Shown: piece by piece, positions 1-11,300 of the stretch
Layout: each line of letters starts with the position of its first letter
How positions within the stretch are numbered: the first letter of the stretch is position 1
Assembly: GCA_006384855.1 (NCBI GenBank)
Contig: VCJN01000438.1
Coordinates: 62,001 to 126,000 of the forward strand
DNA from: Tetraselmis striata
Lineage: Eukaryota; Chlorophyta; Chlorodendrophyceae; Chlorodendrales; Chlorodendraceae
Length of the DNA: 64,000 bases
Direction of reading: 5' to 3'
The notes under the pieces: generated by a model
Database searches by the model: none
Told to the model about the DNA's origin: nothing
What the model saw: the letters and a program-made list of their open reading frames with translations, nothing else
Position numbers and translations under genes: made by a program

Positions 1-649
1 GGCATGCAAGGTGTGACTAAGAACTATGTGATATATAGTCATATTGGGTGCTCTATATGGCAGCCATATGTGCATAGGACGATGCCCAGAGCAAAACTTG
101 GCTACCCGCAAGCATAGCGTAGCCTATTGCATGTGTATGCATTATGAAAACAACCCGCGCATTGCACAAATGTCTAGGATGCATAAGCCCCCCTTTCTCC
201 CCCCCCCCCCCCCCCCCCCGCCCCCCCCCACCGAGGATTCAGGATGGCTCGATGGGGGGTTGGAGCGGCCCCGGCTACATTTTTGCTTATATATGCCCCT
301 GCAAAATGTGCAACCACACACACTATCCATACTGCGTTGGCATATGTGCCTCATTGGACGAAACAAACACAGCCGCCATACCACTATCATTCTAAACTGA
401 TGCGTCTATTCCGATATATCGGCATGTCACCGCCGAACAAACGAATCCTCGGGTAGTGGGGACGAGGCGGGGGGATCTCCTAAACCAATATATTCAATCC
501 CGCTGTTGATTGCCTAAGCAATTTATTAATGTTTCCCACGAGTATTACGGGCTGACGGTACCAATATCAATACTACTGTATTGATATACTACGGTACCAA
601 TATCAATATCAATACTACTGGCGGTACCGCCGATGAATACGGGCCTCGC
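1..649. other. Left edge, no gene recognised; long C run
   Basis: No coding region is convincing here. Positions 199-230 hold a nearly pure C run, which produces poly-proline or poly-glycine open frames that are artefacts. Around 556-628 a short motif (GGTACCAATATCAATA) is repeated two to three times with partial inverted copies. This is simple-sequence DNA. Confidence 0.5.
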
Positions 650-907
650 GTTGTCCGATGTCCGCTCGGTAGAGCGGTGGTCTCCTACTCGGGAGGTCCC
701 CGGATCGATTCCCGGCTCTGTCATATTTCATGGCAATATCGTCCGGGCCCGTGTCCCAGGTTATCCGGTTGATGCATTGGCCCTTCGGGATTCGGATGAG
801 GCAACGGTCTCATGGCTCTATGCCAGACCTACGACTGCAGTTCGGCGCACGAGGTCGAGTGTTGAGGCGGCTTCGGCCGATGACCCGGGGCGAGCTTTAC
901 TTTACTT
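650..907 (+). mobile_element. tRNA-derived SINE, full-length copy S1
   Basis: The head resembles a tRNA: an A-box-like stretch (TCCGCTCGGTAGAGCGG, from 661) and a B-box-like stretch (GGATCGATTCC, 702-712). A tRNA-unrelated body follows, with the blocks TTGATGCATTGGCCC, TATGCCAGACCTACGACTG and CGGCTTCGGCCGATG. The end is CTTTA-rich (GAGCTTTACTTTAC). The same body recurs at 28212-28505, 29092-29355, 34541-34640 and 41884-42035, so this is a dispersed family and not a tRNA gene. RNA polymerase III transcription from the internal boxes, and mobilisation by a LINE, are inferred from SINE biology. Confidence 0.8.
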
Positions 908-1868
908 CCATCACTTTAATTAACTGCCAAGCCGCCGGTATTTCGCACATCGCCGTTGTACGATAATTGACGATACCAGCAGATACCTTGTACACTGCGC
1001 CGATAGCCCAAGCGGTCGAGCTATGATTTTTCTTACGGTCCTAGCACAAGGTAGTCGCTACAGGTAAGACCTCTTCCGTTACTCGTTGCGCATACGCGAG
1101 TTTGAGGTGAACGTACATCTCACAATCGTACAGAAAGCATCTGCTTCGCTGATGTCGGATGTCTGCGTCTGCAAAACAGCCGTCCCGGCGGTGTCTTCCG
1201 GAACTTGTTCCTCACACGCAGATTTTTTCGACACCCCACCCAGCTCCCGCCGGGAGACAGCCCGATGCGCCATGCATCACGTTGCATGACACATCTGCCG
1301 CACCTCGTCTCATCATCCGCTGCTACCGGGGAGGAATCGTACGGTCGGGTGACCGGGCTTGGCTTAGCGTGCGGAGCCGGATCTCGCAAATGTCGTCGCG
1401 CAGGAGCCGCAAGACCGGCCGTGCTATCGCGACTCGTGTTGCACCATCGCGGTCCCACATCCCAAGTACCCCCCCCCCCCCCCCCCCCTCATACTAGTTG
1501 TGCCGGGGCGTCGGCTTGGCCAGCGCCGTGCTCGACGCTACTACGCGGCCATGGCGCGGCCAGGATACGTGGCCGTGGCGGTCGGGTAGTCGCTTGGCAC
1601 GGCAACCCTTGCAAGCGCTCAGGCCCGTCCCGCCCCCGTTCCCATTTTGTGGCGCGCATGGCCCGCGAGCGAGCCTAGAATTAAGTCGTGCTATCAGAAT
1701 ATGCAAGTCGAGTAGAATTATGATCTAAACTAGTTTATGGGATTTTGATCTGAGCTAGTGTATGGGGCTTCCTCCTTTCCTTACTGTCCGCTCTTTCGGC
1801 TACCGTTGCTGCCAAGTGGTACCGGTTATTAGTCCGCCCGTCGTTGCGCCCTTATTATGGGTGCAACA
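908..1868. other. No gene recognised; C run at 1470-1487
   Basis: Several overlapping open frames on both strands between 1079 and 1730 have no recognisable domain and a biased arginine, proline and serine composition, so they are treated as chance frames in GC-rich DNA. A C run starts directly after CAAGTAC near 1470. A tRNA-like A-box (GATAGCCCAAGCGGTCGAGC, near 1006) has no B box behind it. Confidence 0.45.
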
Positions 1869-1992
1869 AATTGAAATTGAAATTGAAATTGATTACAACT
1901 GCTAGTGTGATGCATCCACTGGCCCAGACTGAGTTGTTCTTAGGACATGCTATCTCTGACCATAATAGGGAACACTAGGTGTAATTACAGCT
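1869..1992 (-). repeat. LINE-type 3' end, first half (interrupted)
   Basis: On the minus strand this is the 3' terminus of a repeat ending in an AATTTC-type microsatellite tail. It matches the distal part of the uninterrupted copies at 61484-61880 and 54225-54620. The match stops at AGCT (1989-1992) and resumes at 25912, so the 23.9-kb transposon split this copy. The shared tail and a conserved hairpin in the other half suggest the 3' UTR of a non-LTR retrotransposon. Confidence 0.7.
1989..1992. repeat. Target-site duplication AGCT, left
   Basis: AGCT lies directly outside the left terminal repeat and again at 25912-25915 directly outside the right one. Comparison with the empty site near 61608 supports these four bases as the duplicated target. 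Confidence 0.75.
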
Positions 1993-2022
1993 AACAGTAA
2001 TGCAACCTATTTTGCACCGAGG
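1993..2022 (+). repeat. Left terminal inverted repeat
   Basis: This 30-bp end differs from the reverse complement of 25882-25911 at only three positions. The core AACCTATTTTGCACCG is identical in both ends here and in the left end of the short copy at 56840. Confidence 0.85.
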
Positions 2023-2339
2023 CACGCGGTGCATTGTGGTTAGGTCTAAATTAGGGTTTGGGGGCAGCAGTGGGATTGAAAGCTATTATGAATGCCGGTT
2101 GGTTCATCTTGTGCCAAGTCGGGGAAACCAATTCCGTCCAAACAGGGACAAATCAAAAGAGCGAAGAAAACGAGATGGTTACAAGAAGTTTGCGCCGTCA
2201 GGGGCTGAAACTCTGTCCAAATTGGGACAAAAAATTAGGCGGGGGGGCGTGATGGCTACAAGTATTTTGCACCGTCGGGGGCTGAAACTCCGTCAAAGCC
2301 GGGACAAAACATATGAGCGGCTAATTTTGCGGAATCGTC

Positions 2340-5300
2340 CTACATATCATCATCTTCGATCACATAATCCCCTCGACGCTCTGCCGCCTCTTGTCTCCTC
2401 TTCTCAGCCGCTGCACGCTCTGCCCGCTCCTCTCCCTCGGTCATTGGAAGCGGTAGACTCGGCCACTTCTCGAAGTCATCTGGACGCAGTCTTTGAGTCT
2501 CGTCCCATGGCTTCTCTTTGAACCATGAGGTCATCCTGGACTTCATCCCAGCGATTTGCGTCTTCTGGTTGTCAATGAGGATCGTCTTCAAGTTCATGTG
2601 TGTGAACGAGTAGCTCGGATGCATATGGTCCCACCACAAGGAAAAGGCCGCAGCGACATGGAAAAGGCGTGGCAAACCGCACAAGGCGTTAATTTTTTAT
2701 GTTGATCCCATTGTCACTCACCCGGGTTGCGCCCCTCACGCAACGCGGTTGTCCCGGTTCCGGCTGTGACGTCGACGATTGTTGTCGCGTCTGTTGCCGC
2801 CATCTTAAGGTGCTTGGCGAAGAGAGCGATAGGCTTTTGGTACTTGTTCACCGTCTGTCTGTTCTCGTCCTTCAATTTCTAACTGTCTTTGAAGTGACCC
2901 AACATGATGGATGTAGAGAACCTGGAAAGGCACAACCGGCTTAGCGAGTAAATAAATACAAGCCGGCTATTTTCCACGGATCAAATCTCACCTTCGGGGA
3001 TCATCGAAACGGATGTTGTCAGCTATGATGCTTGGCGGGGGCTTCCTGACGTAGAGGTAGTACTCAGCGTCGTGACGCAGAGAACTGCCCATCTTCATCC
3101 CGCAATCCTTGGCCCAAGTCAGGACGTGATAGATGAGGTCCTCAGCTTGTTTTTGTACGGCTGTGATTGCGGATCCAAGTTGCTGGTCCGAGAGGTGAAT
3201 GAAGAAATGGCACCCATCGAGAGCAGTGTGGACGTCAGAAGATCCAGTCAGGATATTCAACTGCCTGCGCAGGGAAAATCGGGAATGAGATAAATGGAAG
3301 CACAGCCATCTACGCACCCGGGTTGTGGGGGGTGTCTTGCCTGGCGAAAGCAAACACGTCGTTGAAGTCGCCCGTACCCCACGCAGCATCCTTCGAGTCC
3401 CATGTGTGCGAACCAGCTCCGAAAAGCGCGTCGGCAATGAAGACTGTGGCCTTTCTTGCACGAACTGCCGACATGGCGTCCGCGACGGCTTGTTTTGTCG
3501 CGGGAGCTTTGAAGTCCCCCTCCACAATGCAAGTCTTGCAAAGCTCCGTGTTCAACCAGACCTTATCATCCTTGTCGACCTCTTCCCCCTTGGGCATCAC
3601 CGGAAGTCTCTCTGCCTGAGGAATGAATTAGGAAACAGTTTCGTGTTAATAGCTCACATGAAAATTCAGGAGCATTTGTGGTTGCACAAGATCTTAGTTA
3701 CCTTCATCGATATCCATAGCTGATCGGAAACATTCGGAGCGGAAACCGCGATAAGCTCCGGCGCACATGCCATAAGAGCAAACTCTGTGAAGAAGGAGAT
3801 GACCAAGTCCGGCATCTGATTCTTGATGTGATACGCCTCACTCCTGATGTTGGTGTTGGTGGCCGCGATATGCTCTCGAACCAGTAGTGGTGTGAGACAA
3901 TCGGCGGATTTCATGTCCCCCCATCTGGCAGGAGGGGTCAGCAAGACCATCAAAGGACCGGAGCGATGAGCACCTTTGAACAAATCCTGGAACTTTCTGG
4001 GGAAGCCTGTTGGGCCGAGGTCATCAACCTTGGCTCGGAACTTGGTGATGGCGTCAAGGCGAGCGGCCGCTTGCTCATCCGACACTTTGTCTTCCACATC
4101 CCATTCGATGATGTGGTCCGAGAGATATTTCCCCCAGTTCCTGGCCGGTTCGTCCGGCGTCAGCAGTTGGATTGTCTTCCTGCCCTTGGCCGTGTCAATG
4201 ACATTCATGAGCTTGATGCTTGCTCGACGCAAGAGATCGCGAAACCTCCAGGTCTCAATCATCGCGAGCCACTCCGCGTTGGTGTGCGTAACAGCCATGG
4301 GGCCATTGTCGCCGGCATGCTTTATGTCATCCACCATCTCGTAGAGGCTCGGGGTCACACTGTGCTCGCCTTGGATGAGCAGTCCAACCACCAGGTACAT
4401 CTGGCTCACAGGGAGATCCGCGCTGTCGCTCTGCTTGGCAAGAGACGGCTCGTCTAGCCAGGGCGCATGGGGTCCAAAGCCAACATCCTGGGTCGAAAAA
4501 CAAACTTCAGTACGGAGAAAGGAATGATAGTATTCCATGTGATTAAGACACTGGGGTAGGTCACAACTTACCTCCATGAGGGCGACTCGGAAGTGAGCGC
4601 TGTCTTTGCCGAAGCCGTACTTCTTGTTATCGAGGATTGCATTGATAGGCCTCCGAATTGCTTCGTAAACCTTCCTCACTTCCTTCTGGGTGAGTTGCCT
4701 GCCGTAATTGAGACGCTCGATTCTATCGAGTTCTTGCTGGTAGTACACAAATAGGTCTCCGAGTTTGGTTCTGGCTTCGTCCCATCCTCGAGCCCCGAGG
4801 TCCACATGCCAGTAGGCTTCAGAAATCTGCTCAAGGGGCTCAAAAACACTGCGCAAATCAATTGTCAGAATCTAGCAGCATTAACAACAAGATAAATTTT
4901 CATCATGTACGCATCTTACCGTTGTGGGTGCAAGCAGAGGTCAATCAAATTTGATAACTCGCTACTCTTCTCATCTTTGACACTGATCTTCTCTATTTCA
5001 ACTTGAAGAACTTCAAACTTCTTGAACTCCTTCACGACTCTAATTTGCGGAAGTGCCCTACAGCCGGGGCGAGTTGCAGCCTGATCTGCATACCAGCTCT
5101 CGAAACATCTTCGAAGGTTCTGCAGAAACAATTGCATCGATTTCAAAATTCCGAACGATTGTACCTCTGACATACCGTTTCGTCCCACTGATGACAGACA
5201 ATTTCGTCCCACTGATGGCAGACCGTTTCGTCCCGCTGATGACAGACCGTTTCGTCCCACTGATGACAAACCGTTTCGTCCCACTGATGACAAACCGTTT

Positions 5301-8300
5301 CGTCCAACTAACAGACATATTTTTAACCCGCTGACGACAGAACGACTTCTGTCACACTTTACGCCTATTTGCTCCCACGGTCAGCTTAATAATAATTTGG
5401 GAGAATGGGTCGCTCACCAGGAGTTTGTGCATGGACGTGTCTCCCACGACGGTGTGACCCGCCTCGTTGAGCTTCATAGACATGTAGCGGCAGACTTCCG
5501 GCGAGAGGCTGATGTACATCTTGTCCGACGTGAGATGGATGCCTTTGTTGGCTTTGTAGATTTCCGGATAATTCTCTTTCACCATGGGCTTCGCCTCCCG
5601 TCTGTGGCTGCCGTCGATGTTGGCTTGACGCGCGCCGTGGGCGCCCGGAAACTTGATGATTACGTCGATCTCTGGCTTGTAGGAACTTGAATCCGCCAAC
5701 CTTGGCTTCTCCCCGCCTTCGAATGCTGCGACTAGCTCCTTGAAGTTGGCCATGGTCAGAGCGAGGGGCTCATACACTTCGCTGAACGTTGAGGTCATAC
5801 CCTTGGCAACCACTGGAAAGGACACTGAGAAATTCTCAGCGGATAGGGAAGGATTCCTCTTAATAACAAATGCCAGAAATGGATGTCAGTAAGTTGCATT
5901 GTATATTGATTTAGATTTGTCTACACAGATTTGATCCGGATAGGTACAACAGGTCGCGATAGGCTTTTACCTTGTAGCTTTGCGCCACCATATTGAAGTC
6001 TTGCAGCTTTGGGGAACGGAATTCAAATTCTGGCGGCGGTGCGACGAACTTATCGGATGGGAAGCTGAAAATGTGAGGCAGCCCCGTATCCTTGTCGATG
6101 ACGAGGTTGACTCTGTCGGCGTATAACGTGTTGATGTCGCCACCGTGACATGTCTTCACCTCTGGATCAACAATCTCGACTCTGAGGTGGCCGTAAGAGA
6201 TCCTGTCGACGGCACCGGTGTGGTGGAAGCCATTCAAGGCCGGCGGGACGGCCAACGTGTCGACGTATGGAAGCGCGGTCTTGAAATCCTTGTCAATGTT
6301 GGCCAAGTCATCGATGTCAATCTGACCAGACGCGAAACCTGTCAGCGCCTGCGACAGCACATTGCGCTCGACCAAAGTCCATGCGTAGTAAGATTGGAAC
6401 CGCGGCTGGAAGGAGAGTGGCGGTTGGATCGCGTGGAGTAGCAACCTCTCAAAGCTGACATCGATCCTGAACTCCTTGTGCAGTGTCAAGCGATAAGGTT
6501 CAAGAGAGATCTGCGGTAACAAGCATAAGAATATTAATACTTATTGATACACGAAATTGACACGAATTCAGAGACATCATATAAGCTTTACTCACCCCGT
6601 AGTTTCCGGCCGAGTCCAGCTCGACGTCCTTGATCTTTCCGATACACGCGAGAAGTGGCCCCTTCGGATCATCGAAAAAGTCCTTGCCAGTCAGCAGGCT
6701 CGCCTTGTGCAATTCGATGTACAAATAGATCTGTACCTCATCACTTGTGTTCTTGAACCAATGGATAGCCCAGCTCCTTGAGGTAAAGTCGCTGTGGGAG
6801 TCATGTTCTTGGGATCCGTCCCTCTCGTCAAGGAAGTCGTCGTAAGAGGCGACTGTCATCAGCTTTGTCTTCCTCTCGGGTCCAGGAGTGCCGGTGATGT
6901 CGAGAGCTTGCTTACGCTTCTCTGCCGCCCGTTGCCTCAGTTCTTCCTCTGTGCCGAAGACCTCTTCATCCGTGCACATACTGAGGAATTCAGGAACCCT
7001 TCTTCTCGGAGCCTCGGCAAGAGATGCTCTTGAAGCAGAGGCTCCAGAACCGGACGCTTGTCCGGTAGTCGGCGCTGGAGTCTCGAGCTCGGGCTCCGGC
7101 TCCGGTTCAGGCTCCGGGTCAATCCGAGTGGGCTCATGCTCAGGCTCGGGCTCCGGCTCGGGCTGAGGCTCCGGTTCACCTCCGGCTCTAGCTCCATCTG
7201 AGTGGGCTCTGTTTCAGGCTCATGCTGCGGCTCGGGCTCGGGCTCAGTGGGCTCTGTTTCAGGCTCCGGCTCGGGCTCGGGCTCCGGCTCAGTGTGCTCT
7301 ATTTCAAGCTCCGGCTCAGGCTCTGGCTCGGGCTCCGGCTCGAGCTCAGGCTCCGGCTTTGTTTCCGGTACTTGAGGCGGGCCTTTAGACAAAGAAGAGC
7401 CTTGATTCGGAGAACCTGTAAATAATGAGTAGAGAGAACTCAACACACATGCAGTGGGCGTCACGATCAACTACTGAACGGTATCGCCATACACCATCAA
7501 AGCCAATCGTGATTTTCTTACCTGGGGATCCCGATTTACAGGCTGCTTCCGACGCGGTTGCCTGAGCCAATTGACGACCTGTTGGAACGTCAGATAACTC
7601 ACTGACGAGAAATTAATCGAAGGGAGTGAGAAGGCAGGGATTGATACTTTCAGTCACAATTACCTGGAGTCACAATCGTCTCTGAAACCTTTTCTTTTCC
7701 CTTGGATTCCTTTGCAGCTTGAGTCGCTACTGGCTCATGTGCGCGTCCTTTCGAACCTGTCAACACACATGATTTCAAACACTGTCAATATGACACAGTG
7801 CACTCACAAAAATCATATGATTGGAGAGGCAAGGACCTGATTGATAGTAAGCTTGCATGAGCTTTTCGTAATCGATTAGCCTTCGCGCTGTCTGCATTTG
7901 AGCATCTGAGAGGACTTGGCCGCTCACGATTTGGGCCCTCAAAAGAGCGGCGGCCGATCTTTCTCCCTGCGAGTGCGTGCCGTAAACCGGCACTCTACCT
8001 CCTAAAAGGCTCGGTTTCCAGGGGTTACCTGATGCCTCAGCGCCCGCTCTAGCTGCAATGCTGAGGCGGCACGGCTCTTCTTCGCCGCCGGCTGCTCGGG
8101 CACAGAACATGACGCCTTGTGTTTTCTCCCGACTAGCGCTCCGAGCGCATCGAATTCTTTTGCTTTCTCGGTAGGTTTTGAAGTCCGCTTGGACCTTCTA
8201 CCTATAAACATCATTATCTGTCAGACCGACTCGTCCCACTGATGACAGACCGTTTCGTCCCACTGATGACAAACCGTTTCGTCCCACTGATGACACACCG

Positions 8301-11300
8301 TTTCGTCCCACTGATGACATACCGTTTCGTCTCACTGATGAAAGACCGTTTCGTCCCACTGATGACAGACCGTTTCGTCCCACTGATGACAGACCGTTTC
8401 GTCCCACTGATGACTGTCCGTTTCGTCCCACTGACGACAGACCGTTTCGTCCCACTGATGACAGACCATTTCGTCCCACTGATGACGAACCGTTTCGTCC
8501 CGCTGATGACAGACCGTTTCGTCCCACTGATGACAGACCGTTTCGTCCCACTGATGACACACCGTTTCGTCCCACTGATGACAGACCGTTCACTGTGAGA
8601 TTCAGATGTGACATACGGGTGACGAAGCACTACTACTAGCGACTATTATTTATCCGTGAAGGCTGCTGCTGGTGGCGGCACGTCCATCCAGTTACGTGCG
8701 AGTACATCCGGCGTTATTGCCGGCGGGCGATAAATCCTTTTTGTCATCATTCTGGTAGTCGTACTAGCCCGGTGAATTGTTACATGGCACTGACGTATAA
8801 GGTACAAGGTTGTCCGTGTAGTACCGGGTAGTACGCGATATATTTATTGAGCCGGTACCGATTTTGAGTACGAACCCGGGCACGATGACGAGTCGTCCTG
8901 TGGATAACTACGACTATTAGTACATGGGAGCGCAAATCGCAGCCGTTGTATTTGGTAACAGTGGGGAATTTTGTGTACATTATAGCTCGTACTGCTGAAC
9001 GGGCCTGCCAGCCGTCCGATCAAAGGTCATCAGATGGGCGGTTTGGCTGCCATGTTTTGCCAAAGAGTGCTCACGTTACATAAATATTCGCGAGGGGGAG
9101 GGCGGGGGCAGGCATCGGTTTGCCGAAGAATGTTTGAATTACAATATTCGCGACAGCTGCCGTCGGGGCATGTGGCGGGGGGCGGGGGGGCGGGGGGGGG
9201 GGGGGGGGGGCGGGCGGGCGTGGTCCCCCCCCCCCCCCCCCGCCCCCCCCCGCCGCCCGCCGCTCCCGCCGGGGGAGTGAGGGGAGGGGGGTAAGGGGGC
9301 GGGGGCTACTGCTTGTTCTTGTTCTTGCGTGCCCGGGGGACCCTCCGCTTCGACGATCTCGCTGCCTCCGCCTCCGCCTCCGACTCCGCCTCCGACTCCG
9401 CGACCGTCAGTTTCTTACCTCGGCGCTTCTTCACTGGCTTCTTCCGCTTCTTGTCATCCGTCAGTGTCTTCACCACCCCGGGAGGCTGTGCCGTCGACGA
9501 CGCCGCCATGAGCTTCCTTACCTTGGCGTCGGGACGCCTCCTGTGCCGAGACGCCCACAACAAGCCACAATCGTTTCGCCTTTAAGCGGCTGTGGATGCG
9601 GCCTCCTCGGCCACCACGAGTTGCGCCGCTGGCACTGTGGAAGCCTTGGCGTTGAGGTGGGCCTTACGGCGCTCCCGGACGAACCTGCGCGCGGCACAAG
9701 TTAGCCACGAGTGGGTGCGTGCTAATGCGGAGGGTGGAGTGTTTTGTTGCGCGCCCACCTTGTCACGCGTTTCCTCATGTCTTTCTCGTCCTCCTCGATG
9801 CCGGCGGCGCGGACACGCGAGACAACAAGGCTCGCCGCCCACTTTTGCCCGGGGGGGCGAGGTCTGCCATGGCGCTGTGAGCGGTGAAGGGGCGTGGGGG
9901 GGGGGGGGGGGGGGAGGGGGGGGGGGGCGGCCGAGGTGGAGAAACTAACACCCAGTCGACGACCGCCTTCCGCAGCAGTCAACGACACATCGGAGGCGAG
10001 GAGCAGCGCGCCACTACTATTTATATGCACGTATTGTCTAGAGCTAGTCGGTGCGGCATTGTGTCGGTGTAATTTCGCAATGTTTATTGTTGAAGTAGCA
10101 CGGCGTAATGAATACGCGGTTTCACCGAGTGAATCCGGGATAATATGTGCGGTAGGGCGCGCGTATATGTGCGCGACGAATGTGCGCGCGCAGCGTTGTG
10201 CGGCGGTGTGCGGCGGTGTGCGGCGGTGTGCACCGATGTTAATATAGTGTGAATATTATATCGGCCGTAGTGCCTCGGGCAAATATGTTGTATGGTATAT
10301 ATACAACACGAGTATACAACACGGCTCGCGTCGGCATCATTAACGGATTTTAATTACATACTACTAATACTACGCGGGCCGCGCCCTAACAGAAGCGCCG
10401 CCCTCTAAGATGCTGTAGCTCGCTGAACCAGCATCACACCACCGGTTCCGGCCAGGGCACTGCGGAGGAGCAACCATCAGCCGCCAACCGACCGGGAAAG
10501 GAAGATCTTGAGGTACGGGGTTTGGGTATGGGGAGAGTTGCCCGGTGGCGGCCTAGTCCGTGCGGCGGTTGACGTGTAAACCGCGAGGTCCTGGGCGGTG
10601 CTGGGACGGTGCCGGGTCCAGCAGGCGACGCCGTTGCGCCTCTTGCTCGGCATGCACCGAGGTATGTCGCAGTCCGGGAACTTGTAGGACGTCCAACCCA
10701 CCTTGTCATCGCCATCACGGCCTACAGTGCAGCGGGCTTGCTTGGTGGCGTTGTCGTTGCCGGAGCGTTTGCCGAGTTGTCGCAGTCGGACGGAACAGTA
10801 GCGGCGGCGAAACGCAACAGAGGGACGGCGATCGGACCAGCGTTGTTCGGCACAGGGACACCAGGGCCAGCCGGCGCCGTGACCATGGCACTTCCGGGGA
10901 TGTCCTGGAACGTGAGGCCATGGGCATGGCGCAGCTTGCCTCGAGTTCGGGACGGGGCTGGTCGGCAGGGCTGACTGACCTGCGCCTGCGGGGCGCAGGT
11001 CAGTCGGCCGTTGTTGTGACATTTCAAAAACATTCGAATTCCGATTCAACATCCAGATGCGATCGCACGGGCGCGCCGCCCACACGCGTCGACATAATCA
11101 TCACATGCCGACGACATATCATCCAGGCAAGGTATTAAACGAGTGCTGGGTGGTATGGGAGTCATACCTGAGGCAGAGTGCCGGCGCCGGTGGACGGCAG
11201 CTTTAGCACGTTGAGGTCTCTGGGGACTCGGTGCCATGGTCCCACCTGATGCGGCATGTGTCGTTCACGACAGACTCCGCGACTTCTTCAAACTTCATAG

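Noticed and set aside
655-725. Possible functional tRNA gene
   Set aside because: A and B boxes are present, but the cloverleaf is imperfect and the same head is fused to a repeated body in several places, which marks a SINE.
1002-1035. Second tRNA-like sequence
   Set aside because: Only an A-box-like motif is present; no B box or acceptor stem follows.
8198-8630. Eight-residue repeat proteins on both strands
   Set aside because: The open frames come from the 24-bp minisatellite period and lie within an intron; no start or splice context supports them.
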